A stretch of DNA of 64,000 nucleotides, taken from positions 1,798,001-1,862,000 of the forward strand of contig OZ025255.1 of assembly GCA_964019135.1 (NCBI GenBank), read 5' to 3'. The notes under the pieces were generated by a model that saw only the letters and a program-made list of their open reading frames with translations, had not been told where the DNA came from and did not search any database. Shown here in pieces: positions 53,801-64,000 of the stretch. The number at the start of each line of letters is the position of its first letter. Position 1 is the first letter of the stretch. The position numbers and the translations under genes were made by a program. The stretch comes from Arenicola marina (taxonomy: Eukaryota > Annelida > Polychaeta > Arenicolidae).

Positions 53801-54115
53801 CACCAGTACGGGTTCAGAGCGACTCCTGTCTTCCACTGACCACCAGTACGGGTTCAGGGCAACTCCTGTCTTTCACTGACCACCAGTACAGGTTCAGGGC
53901 GACTCCTGTCTTCCAATGACCACAAGGACAGGTTCAGGGCGACTTATATCGTCCACTGACCACCAGTACGGTTTCAAGGCGACTCCTGTCGTCCACTGAC
54001 CCCCAGTACGGGTTCAGGGCGACTCTTGTCGTCCACTGACCACCAGTACGGGTCCAGGACGACCCCTGTCGTCCACTGACCACCAGTACGGGTTCAGGGC
54101 GACTCCTGTCTTTTA
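47876..54115. repeat. 3,120-bp (78-monomer) tandem duplication, near-identical
   Basis: The unit at 47876-50995 is repeated at 50996-54115. Every line I compared is identical, including rare variants: CTGATCGCCAG (48956 and 52076), CTGAACACCAG (48876 and 51996), GTAGGGTTTCAGG (50047 and 53167), GACTCCTCTCGTCC (50461 and 53581) and GGTATGGATCC-type monomers near 50.45 and 53.57 kb. It is the largest clean tandem duplication in the window and either very recent or an assembly artefact. Confidence 0.93.
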
Positions 54116-57100
54116 CTGACCACCAGTACGGTTTCTGAGCGACTCCTGTCGTCCACTGACCACCAGTACGGGTTCTGAGCGACTCCTGCCGTCCATGGAC
54201 CCCCAGTACGGGTTCAGAGCGACTCCTGTCTTCCACTGACCACCAGTACGGGTTCAGGGCAACTCCTGTCTTTCACTGACCACCAGTACAGGTTCAGGGC
54301 GACGCCTGTCTTTCACTGACCACCATTACGGGTTAAGGGCAACTCCTGTCTTTCACTGACCACCAGTACAGGTTCAGGGCGACTCCTGTCTTTCACTGAC
54401 CACCAGTACGGGTTCAGGGCGACTCCTGTCTTCCACTGACCACCAGTACGGGTCCAGGGCGACTCCTGCCGTCCACTGACCGCCAGTACGGGTCCTGGAC
54501 GACTCCTGTCGTCCACTGACCGCCAGTACGGGTTCAGGGCGACTCCTGTCTTTCACTGACCACCAGTACGGGTTCAGGGCAAATCCTGTCTTCCACTGAC
54601 CACCAGTACGGGTCCAGGACGACTCCTTTCGTCCACTGACCACCAGTACGGGTTCAGAGCGACTCCTGTCTCCCACTGACCACCAGTACGGGTCCAGGGC
54701 GACTCCTGTCGTCCACTGACCACCAGTACGGGTCCAGGACGACTCCTGTCGTCCACTGACCACCAGTACGGGTTCAGGGCGACTCCTGTCTTCCACTGAC
54801 CACCAGTACGGGTTCAGGGCGACTCCTGTCTTTCACTTACCACCAGGACGGGTTCAGGGCGACTCCTGTCTTTCACTGACCACCAGTACGGGTTCAGGGC
54901 GAATCCTGTCTTCCACTGACCACCAGGACGGGTTCAGGGCGACTCCTGTCTTCCACTGACCCCCAGTACGGGTCCAAGACGACTCCTGTCGTCCATTGAC
55001 CGCCAGTACGGGTTCAGGGCGACTCCTGTCTTCCACTGACCACCAGTACGGGTTCAAGGCGAATCCTGTCTTCCACTGACCACCAGTACGGGTCCAGGAC
55101 GACTCCTGTCGTCCACAGACCACCAGTACCGGTTCAGAGCGACTCCTGTTGTCCACTGACCACCAGTACGGGTTCAGGGCGACTCCTGTCTTCCACTGAC
55201 TACCAGTACGGGTTCAGAGCGACTCCTGTCGTCCACTGACCACCAGTACGGGTTCAGGGCGACTCCTGTCGTCCACTGACCCCCAGTACGGGTTCAGGGC
55301 GACTCTTGTCGTCCACTGACCACCAGTACGGGTCCAGGACGACTCCTGTCGTCCACTGACCACCAGTACGGGTTCAGGGCGACTCCTGTCTTTTACTGAC
55401 CACCGGTACGGGTTCTGAGCGACTCCTGTCGTCCACTGACCACCAGTACGGGTTCAGGACGACTCCTGTCTTTCACTGACCACCAGTACGGGTTCTGAGC
55501 GACTCCTGTCGTCCACTGACCCCCAGTACGGGTTCAGGGCGACTCCTGTCTTTCACTGACCACCAGTACGGGTCCAAGGCGAATCCTGTCTTCCACTGAC
55601 CACAAGTACGGGTTCAGGGCGACTTCTGTCGTCCACTGACCACCAGTACGGGTTCAGGGCGACTCCTGTCTTTCACTGACCACCATTACGGGTTCAGGGC
55701 GAATCCTGTGTTCCACTGACCGCCAGTACGGGTTCAGAGCGACTCCTGTCTTTCACTGACCACCAGTACGCGTTCAGGGCGACTCCTGTCTTCCACTGAC
55801 CACCAGTACGGGTCGAGGGCGACTCCTGTCGTCCACTGACCGCCAGTACGGGTCCAGGACGACTCCTGCCGTCCACTGACCGCCAGTACGGGTTCAGGGC
55901 GACTCCTGTCTTTCACTGACCACCAGTACGGGTTCAGGGCGAATCCTCTCTTCCGCTGACCACCAGTACGGGTCCAGGACGACTCCTGTCGTCCACTGAC
56001 CACCAGTACGGGTTCAGAGCGACTCCTGTCTTCCACTGACCACCAGTACGGGTCCAGGGCGACTCCTGTCGTCCACTGACCACCAGTACGGGTCCAAGAC
56101 GACTCCTGTCGTCCACTGACCGCCAGTACGGGTTCAGGGCGACTCCTGTCTTTTACTGACCACCAGTACGGGTCCAGGGCGAATCCTGTCTTCCACTGAC
56201 CACCAGGACGGGTTCAGGGCGACACCTGTCTTTCACTGACCACCAGTACGGGTCCAGGACGACTCCTGTCTTTCACTGACCACCAGTACGGGTTCTGACC
56301 GACTCCTGTCGTCCACTGATAACCAGTACGGGTTCAGGGCGACTCCTGTCCCCCACTGACCACCGGTACGGGTTCAGGGCAACTCCTGCCTTTCACTGAC
56401 CACCAGTACGGGTTCAGGGCGAATCCTCTCTTCCACTGACCACCAGTACGGGTCCAGGACGACTCCTGTCGTCCACTGACCACCAGTACGGGTTCAGAGC
56501 GACTCCTGTCTTCCACTGACCACCAGTACGGGTCCAGGGCGACTCCTGTCGTCCACTGACCACCAGTACGGGTCCAGGACGACTCCTGTCGTCCACTGAC
56601 CACCAGTACGGGTTCAGGGCGACTCCTGTCTTTCACTGACCACCAGTACGGGTTCAGGGCGACTCCTGTCTTTCACTTACCACCAGTACGGGTCCAGGAC
56701 GAATCCTGTCTTCCATTTACCGCCAGGACGGGTTCAGAGCGACTCCTGTCTTTCTGTGACCACCAGTACGGGTTCAGGGCGAATCCTGTCTTCCACTGAC
56801 CACCAGGACGGGTTCAGGGCGACTCCGGTCTTCCACTGACCCCCAGTACGGGTCCAAGACGACTCCTGTCGTCCACTGACCGCCAGTAGGGGTTCAGGGC
56901 GACTCCTGTCTTCCACTGACCACCAGTACGGGTTCAGGGCGAATCCTGTCTTCCACTGACCACCAGTACGGGTCCAGGACGACTCCTGTCGTCCACAGAC
57001 CACCAGTACCGGTTCAGAGCGACTCCTGTTGTCCACTGACCACCAGTACGGGTTCAGTGCGACTCCTGTCTTCCACTGACTACCAGTACGGGTTCAGAGC

Positions 57101-60100
57101 GACTCCTGTCGTCCACTGACCACTAGTACGGGTTCAGGGCGACTCCTGTCTTCCACTTACCACCAGTACGGGTCCAGGACGACTCCTGTCGTCCACTGAC
57201 CGCCAGTACGGGTTCAGAGCGACTCCTGTCTTTCACTGACCACCAGCACGGGTTCAGGGCGAATCCTGTCTTCCACTGACCCCCAGTATGGATCCAGGAC
57301 GACTCCTGTCGTCCACTGACCGCCAGTACGGGTTCAGGGCGACTCCTGTCTTTTACTGACCACCAGTACGGGTTCAGGGCGACTCCTGTCTTCCACTTAC
57401 CACCAAGACGGGTTCAGGGCGACACCTGTCTTTCACTGACCACCAGTACGGGTTCAGTACGACTCCTGTCTTTCACTGACCACCAGTACGGGTTCTGAGC
57501 GACTCCTGCCGTCCACGGACCACCAGTACGGGTTCAGAGCGACTCCTGTCTTCCACTGACCACCAGTACGGGTTCAGGGCAACTCCTGTCTTTCACTGAC
57601 CACCAGTACAGGTTCAGGGCGACTCCTGTCTTCCAATGACCACAAGGACAGGTTCAGGGCGACTTATATCGTCCACTGACCACCACTACGGTTTCAAGGC
57701 GACTCCTGTCGTCCACTGACCCCCAGTACGGGTTCAGGGCGACTCTTGTCGTCCACTGACCACCAGTACGGGTCCAGGACGACCCCTGTCGTCCACTGAC
57801 CACCAGTACGGGTTCAGGGCGACTCCTGTCTTTTACTGACCACCAGTACGGTTTCTGAGCGACTCCTGTCTTCCACTGACCACCAGTACGGGTTCAGGAC
57901 GACTCCTGTCTTTCACTGACCACCAGTACGGGTTCTGAGCGACTCCTGTCCTCCACTGACCACCAGTACGGGTCCAGGGCGACTCCTGTCTTCCACTGAC
58001 CACCAGTACGGGTTCAGGGCGACTCCTGTCGTCCACTGACCACCAGTACGGGTTCTGAGCGACTCCTGCCGTCCATGGACCCCCAGTACGGGTTCAGAGC
58101 GACTCCTGTCTTCCACTGACCACCAGTACGGGTTCAGGGCAACTCCTGTCTTTCACTGACCACCAGTACAGGTTCAGGGCGACTCCTGTCTTTCACTGAC
58201 CACCATTACGGGTTCAGGGCAACTCCTGTCTTTCACTGACCACCAGTACAGGTTCAGGGCGACTCCTGTCTTTCACTGACCACCAGTACGGGTTCAGGGC
58301 GACTCCTGTCTTCCACTGACCACCAGTACGGGTCCAGGGCGACTCCTGCCGTCCACTGACCGCCAGTACGGGTCCTGGACGACTCCTGTCGTCCACTGAC
58401 CGCCAGTACGGGTTCAGGGCGACTCCTGTCTTTCACTGACCACCAGTACGGGTTCAGGGCAAATTCTGTCTTCCACTGACCACCAGTACGGGTCCAGGAC
58501 GACTCCTGTCGTCCACTGACCACCAGTACGGGTTCAGAGCGACTCCTGTCTCCCACTGACCACCAGTACGGGTCCAGGGCGACTCCTGTCGTCCACTGAC
58601 CACCAGTACGGGTCCAGGACGACTCCTGTCGTCCACTGACCACCAGTACGGGTTCAGGGCGACTCCTGTCTTCCACTGACCACCAGTACGGGTTCAGGGC
58701 GACTCCTGTCTTTCACTTACCACCAGTACGGGTCCAGGACGAATCCTGTCTTCCACTTACCGCCAGGACGGGTTCACAGCGACTCCTGTCTTTCACTGAC
58801 CACCAGTACGGGTTCAGGGCGAATCCTGTCTTCCACTGACCCCCAGTACGGGTCCAAGACGACTCCTGTCGTCCACTGACCGCCAGTACGGGTTCAGGGC
58901 GACTCCTGTCTTCCACTGACCACCAGTACGGGTTCAAGGCGAATCCTGTCTTCCACTGACCACCAGTACGGGTCCAGGACGACTCCTGTCGTCCACAGAC
59001 CACCAGTACCGGTTCAGAGCGACTCCTGTTGTCCACTGACCACCAGTACGGGTTCAGGGCGACTCCTGTCTTCCACTGACTACCAGTACGGGTTCAGAGC
59101 GACTCCTGTCGTCCACTGACCACCAGTACGGGTTCAGGGCGACTCCTGTCTTCCACTTACCACCAGTACGGGTCCAGGACGATTCCTGTCGTCCACTGAC
59201 CGCCAGTACGGGTTCAGAGCGACTCCTGTCTTTCACTGACCACCAGCACGGGTTCAGGGCGAATCCTGTCTTCCACTGACCACCAGGACGGGTTCAGGGC
59301 GACTCATGTCTTCCACTGACCCCCAGTACGGGTCCAGGACGACTCCTGTCGTCCACTGACCGCCAGTACGTGTTCAGGGCGACTCCTGTCTTTTACTGAC
59401 CACCAGTACGGGTTAAGGGCGAATCCTGTCTTCCACTGACCACCAGGACGGGTTCAGGGCGACACCTGTCTTTCACTGACCACCAGTACGGGTTCAGGAC
59501 GACTCCTGTCTTTCACTGACCACCAGTACGGGTTCTGAGCGACTCCTGTCGTCCACTGATAACCAGTACGGGTTCAGGGCGACTCCTGTCTTCCACTGAC
59601 CACCAGTACGGGTTCAGAGCGACTCCTGTCTTTTACTGACCAGCAGTACGGGTTCAGGGCGACACCTGTCTTCCACTGACCACCAGTACGGGTCCAGGGC
59701 GACTCCTGTCGTCCACTGACCGCCAGTACGGGTCCAGGACGACTCCTGTCGTCCACTGACCGCCAGTACGGGTTCAGGGCGACTCCTGTCTTTCACTGAC
59801 CACCAGTACGGGTTCAGGGCGAATCCTGTCTTCCACTGACCACCAGTACGGGTCCAGGACGACTCCTGTCGTCCACTGACCACCAGTACGGGTTCAGGGC
59901 GACTCCTGTCTTCCACTGACCACCAGTACGGGTCCAGGGCGACTCCTGTCGTCCACTGACCACCACTACGGGTCCAGGTCGACTCCTGTCGTCCACTGAC
60001 CACCAGTACGGGTTCAGGGCGACTCCTGTCTTCCACTGACCACCAGTACGGGTTCAGGGCGACTCCTGTCTTTCACTTACCACCAGTACGGGTCCAGGAC

Positions 60101-60475
60101 GAATCCTGTCTTCCACTTACCGCCAGGACGGGTTCAGAGCGACTCCTGTCTTTCACTGACCACCAGTACGGGTTCAGGGCGACTCCTGTCTTCCACTGAC
60201 CACCAGTACGGGTCCAGGGCGACTCCTGTCGTCCGGTGACCACCAGTACGGGTCCAGGACGACTCCTGTCGTCCACTGGCCACCAGTACGGGTTCAGGGC
60301 GACTCCTGTCTTCCACTGACCACCAGTACGGGTTCAGGGCGACTCCTGTCTTTCACTTACCACCAGTACGGGTCCAGGACGAATCTTGTCTTCCACTTAC
60401 CGCCAGTACGGCTTCAGAGCAACTCCTGTCTTTCACTGACCACCAGTACGGTTTCAGGGTGACTCCTGTCGTCCA

Positions 60476-60915
60476 CGGACCCCCAGTACAGGTTCATGGC
60501 GACAACTGTCGTCCACTGACGCCCAGTACGGGTTCAGGGCGACTCCTGTCGTCCACTGAGCCCCAGTACGGGTTCAGGGCGACTCCTGTCGTCCACTCAC
60601 CACCTGTACGGGCTCAGGGCGACTCTTGTCGTCCACTGACCACCAGTACGGGTTCAGGGCGACTCCTGTCGTCCACTGACCCCCAGTACGGGTTCAGGGC
60701 GACTCCTGTCGTCCATTGACCACCAGTCCGGGTTCAGGGTGACACCTGTCTTCCACTGACCCCCAGTACGGGTTCAGGGCGACTCCTGTCTTTTACTGAC
60801 CACCAGTACGGGTTCAGGGCGACTCCTGTCGTCCACTGAACCCCAGTACGGGTTCAGGGCGACTCCTGTCGTCCACTGACCCCCAGTACGGGTTCAGGGC
60901 GACTCCTGTCTTTCA
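60476..60915. repeat. C-rich monomer block 13
   Basis: The collinear partner of block 2 (14320): both have the TCTTTTAC monomer near the end and both yield an 86-codon plus-strand open frame (60459-60719). A private change, GGCGACAACTG, replaces GGCGACCCCTG. Confidence 0.85.
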
Positions 60916-61275
60916 CTGACCACCAGTACGGGTCCAAGGCGAATCCTGTCTTCCACTGACCACCAGTACGGGTTCAGGGCGACTTCTGTCGTCCACTGAC
61001 CACCAGTACGGGTTCAGGGCGACTCCTGTCTTTCACTGACCACCATTACGGGTTCAGGGCGAATCCTGTCTTCCACTGACCGCCAGTACGGGTTCAGAGC
61101 GACTCCTGTCTTTCACTGACCACCAGTACGCGTTCAGGGCGACTCCTGTCTTCCACTGACCACCAGTACGGGTCGAGGGCGACTCCTGTCGTCCACTGAC
61201 CGCCAGTACGGGTCCAGGACGACTCCTGTCGTCCACTGACCGCCAGTACGGGTTCAGGGCGACTCCTGTCTTTCA

Positions 61276-62555
61276 CTGACCACCAGTACGGGTTCAGGGC
61301 GAATCCTCTCTTCCACTGACCACCAGTACGGATCCAGGACGACTCCTGTCGTCCACTGACCACCAGTACGGGTTCAGAGCGACTCCTGTCTTCCACTGAC
61401 CACCAGTACGGGTCCAGGGCGACTCCTGTCGTCCACTGACCACCAGTACGGGTCCAGGACGACTCCTGTCGTCCACTGACCACCAGTACGGGTTCAGGGC
61501 GACTCCTGTCTTCCACTGACCACCAGTACGGGTTCAGGGCGACTCCTGTCTTTCACTTACCACCAGTACGGGTCCAGGACGAATCCTGTCTTCCACTTAG
61601 CGCCAGGACGGGTTCAGAGCGACTCCTGTCTTTCTGTGACCACCAGTACGGGTTCAGGGCGAATCCTGTCTTCCACTGACCACCAGGACGGGTTCAGGGC
61701 GACTCCGGTCTTCCACTGACCCCCAGTACGGGTCCAAGACGACTCCTGTCGTCCACTGACCGCCAATACGGGTTCAGGGCGACTCCTGTCTTCCACTGAC
61801 CACCAGTACGGGTTCAGGGCGAATCCTGTCTTCCACTGACCACCAGTACGGGTCCAGGACGACTCCTGTCGTCCACAGACCACCAGTACCGGTTCAGAGC
61901 GACTCCTGTTGTCCACTGACCACCAGTACGGGTTCAGGGCGAATCCTCTCTTCCACTGACCACCAGTACGGATCCAGGACGACTCCTGTCGTCCACTGAC
62001 CACCAGTACGGGTTCAGAGCGACTCCTGTCTTCCACTGACCACCAGTACGGGTCCAGGGCGACTCCTGTCGTCCACTGACCACCAGTACGGGTCCAGGAC
62101 GACTCCTGTCGTCCACTGACCACCAGTACGGGTTCAGGGCGACTCCTGTCTTCCACTGACCACCAGTACGGGTTCAGGGCGACTCCTGTCTTTCACTTAC
62201 CACCAGTACGGGTCCAGGACGAATCCTGTCTTCCACTTAGCGCCAGGACGGGTTCAGAGCGACTCCTGTCTTTCTGTGACCACCAGTACGGGTTCAGGGC
62301 GAATCCTGTCTTCCACTGACCACCAGGACGGGTTCAGGGCGACTCCGGTCTTCCACTGACCCCCAGTACGGGTCCAAGACGACTCCTGTCGTCCACTGAC
62401 CGCCAATACGGGTTCAGGGCGACTCCTGTCTTCCACTGACCACCAGTACGGGTTCAGGGCGAATCCTGTCTTCCACTGACCACCAGTACGGGTCCAGGAC
62501 GACTCCTGTCGTCCACAGACCACCAGTACCGGTTCAGAGCGACTCCTGTTGTCCA
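61276..62555. repeat. 640-bp (16-monomer) tandem duplication
   Basis: The unit 61276-61915 is repeated at 61916-62555, with ACGGATCCAGG at 61329 and 61969 and CTTAGCGCCAGG at 61594 and 62234. I saw no difference between copies. Its content overlaps the unit amplified four times at 15.2-17.3 kb in the collinear copy A, but the breakpoints differ (16 against 13 monomers). The junction also produces the longest open frame of the window (180 codons, minus strand), which I regard as non-coding. Confidence 0.92.
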
Positions 62556-64000
62556 CTGACCACCAGTACGGGTTCAGTGCGACTCCTGTCTTCCACTGAC
62601 TACCAGTACGGGTTCAGAGCGACTCCTGTCGTCCACTGACCACTAGTACGGGTTCAGGGCGACTCCCGTCTTCCACTTACCACCAGTACGGGTCCAGGAC
62701 GACTCCTGTCGTCCACTGACCGCCAGTACGGGTTCAGAGCGACTCCTGTCTTTCACTGACCACCAGCACGGGTTCAGGGCGAATCCTGTCTTCCACTGAC
62801 CCCCAGTATGGGTCCAGGACGACTCCTGTCGTCCACTGACCGCCAGTACGGGTTCAGGGCGACTCCTGTCTTTTACTGACCACCAGTACGGGTTCAGGGC
62901 GACTCCTGTCTTCCACTTACCACCAAGACGGGTTCAGGGCGACACCTGTCTTTCACTGACCACCAGTACGGGTTCAGGACAACTCCTGTCTTTCACTGAC
63001 CACCAGTACGGGTTCTGAGCGACTCCTGCCGTCCACGGACCACCAGTACGGGTTCAGAGCGACTCCTGTCTTCCACTGACCACCAGTACGGGTTCAGGGC
63101 AACTCCTGTCTTTCACTGACCACCAGTACAGGTTCAGGGCGACTCCTGTCTTCCAATGACCACAAGGACAGGTTCAGGGCGACTTATATCGTCCACTGAC
63201 CACCACTACGGTTTCAAGGCGACTCCTGTCGTCCACTGACCCCCAGTACGGGTTCAGGGCGACTCTTGTCGTCCACTGACCACCAGTACGGGTTCAGGGC
63301 GACTCCTGTCTTTTACTGACCACCAGTACGGTTTCTGAGCGACTCCTGTCTTCCACTGACCACCAGTACGGGTTCAGGACGACTCCTGTCTTTCACTGAC
63401 CACCAGTACGGGTTCTGAGCGACTCCTGTCGTCCACTGACCACCAGTACGGGTTCAGGGCGACTCCTGTCTTCCACTGACCACCAGTACGGGTTCAGGGC
63501 GACTCCTGACGTCCACTGACCACCAGTACGGGTTCTGAGCGACTCCTGCCGTCCATGGACCACCAGTACGGGTTCAGAGCGACTCCTGTCTTCCACTGAC
63601 CACCAGTACGGGTTCAGGGCAACTCCTGTCTTTCACTGACCACCAGTACAGGTTCAGGGCGACTCCTGTCTTTCACTGACCACCATTACGGGTTCAGGGC
63701 AACTCCTGTCTTTCACTGACCACCAGTACAGGTTCAGGGCGACTCCTGTCTTTCACTGACCACCAGTACGGGTTCAGGGCGACTCCTGTCTTCCACTGAC
63801 CACCAGTACGGGTCCAGGGCGACTCCTGCCGTCCACTGACCGCCAGTACGGGTCCTGGACGACTCCTGTCGTCCACTGACCGCCAGTACGGGTTCAGGGC
63901 GACTCCTGTCTTTCACTGACCACCAGTACGGGTTCAGGGCAAATCCTGTCTTCCACTGACCACCAGTACGGGTCCAGGACGACTCCTCTCGTCCACTGAC

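Larger units (their letters stand above)
1..64000. repeat. 40-bp satellite DNA array, fills the entire window
   Basis: Every base belongs to a head-to-tail array of a 40-bp monomer in one orientation. Monomers start at position 1 and every 40 bases to 1640; a 39-bp monomer then shifts the register, and four later ones shift it again, giving 1,600 complete monomers and a 5-base remainder at 63996. The consensus composition is about A7 C14 G10 T9. Most monomers keep a GTAC (RsaI) site and a GANTC (HinfI) site, and two or three CpGs. No stretch of unique DNA, inverted segment or inserted element interrupts it. The array runs off both ends, so its true length is unknown. Function is not visible; large homogeneous satellites of this kind usually form centromeric, pericentromeric or subtelomeric heterochromatin in eukaryotes. 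I do not recognise the family. Confidence 0.98.
43199..64000. repeat. Long-range collinear copy B (pairs with 1-18.6 kb)
   Basis: This is the partner of the first 18.6 kb, with the same order of landmark monomers. It has its own later changes: a 359-bp duplication at 44.2 kb, the 3,120-bp duplication at 47.9-54.1 kb, a fused monomer near 54.84 kb that removes one unit, and a 640-bp duplication at 61.3-62.6 kb. The match is still running at the right edge of the window, so copy B continues beyond it. Confidence 0.8.

Noticed and set aside
61614-62156. Longest open reading frame (180 codons, minus strand) and more than a hundred similar shorter ones, including 140-codon frames
   Set aside because: They are read-outs of the 40-bp repeat in a strand that happens to lack stops. 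They overlap in several frames, start and end at variant monomers, have no unique N- or C-terminus, and the 180-codon one exists only because of a tandem duplication junction.
1-64000. CRISPR array
   Set aside because: The repeats are directly adjacent with no spacers, and variation is spread across the unit instead of being confined to alternate segments.
1-64000. CENP-B box
   Set aside because: The consensus needs TTCG, then A, then CGGG at fixed spacing. The monomer has CGGG but no TTCG upstream. On the minus strand the GGATTCGCC of CGAATCC variants is followed by CCCG, not CGGG.
1-64000. G-quadruplex-forming repeat
   Set aside because: Each monomer has only two GGG runs (M15-M17 and M22-M24), and the next pair is about 30 bases away, beyond usual loop lengths.
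1-64000. Telomeric or subtelomeric TTAGGG-type repeats
   Set aside because: No run of TTAGGG or a close variant was seen on either strand.
1-64000. Repeat-protein gene such as a 40-residue tandem-repeat exon
   Set aside because: The frame is interrupted by stops every few monomers across the window and the monomer length is not a multiple of three, so there is no sign of selection for a reading frame.

Overview
The whole 64 kb window is one uninterrupted satellite DNA array. The repeat unit is 40 bp, about 60% G+C, and begins CTGACCACCA with a conserved core GACTCCTGTC. I followed the monomer register from base 1 to base 64000 and count 1,600 complete monomers plus 5 bases of the next. The register slips only five times, each by one lost base (five 39-bp monomers). 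I found no unique sequence, transposon, rRNA, tRNA, telomere repeat, CRISPR spacer or credible gene. A tandem array of this size, with higher-order duplications and no bacterial gene content, points to a eukaryotic chromosome, most likely centromeric, pericentromeric or subtelomeric heterochromatin. I do not recognise the monomer and cannot name the species.

Monomers differ at a limited set of recurring sites: A/C/G at position 7, G/T at 3, T/C at 19, G/A at 23 and 24, C/A at 28, T/G at 36 and C/T at 38. These variants let segments be matched across the array. There is no single fixed higher-order repeat (HOR) length. Local tandem duplications have units of 3, 9, 10, 13, 14, 16, 25, 32, 69 and 78 monomers. 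Most start and stop in register, and some look identical (3,120 bp at 47.9-54.1 kb; 1,280 bp at 7.1-9.7 kb; 640 bp at 61.3-62.6 kb).

At the largest scale, roughly the first 18.6 kb and the last 20.8 kb (43.2-64.0 kb) are collinear copies of each other. Their offset drifts between about 43.1 and 46.2 kb, always in whole 40-bp steps after allowing for the known one-base losses. Each copy carries its own later local amplifications. The middle (18.6-43.2 kb) is a mosaic of the same segments: 24.9-25.9 kb matches 34.3-35.3 kb, 27.3-29.2 kb matches 29.3-31.3 kb, and 38.2-40.9 kb matches 41.7-44.4 kb. Thirteen blocks of a distinct C-rich, G36 monomer family are scattered through the window and serve as landmarks.

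The most interesting intrinsic property is a dyad within the monomer. In the common GGTCC/GTCGTCC variant, GGACGAC and GTCGTCC form a perfect 7-bp stem around a TCCT loop. A second 4-bp stem (GGTC with GACC of the next monomer) lies outside it. Open reading frames, mostly on the minus strand, are by-products of the repeat: 3 x 40 bp = 40 codons, so every frame cycles through the same 40-residue pattern.
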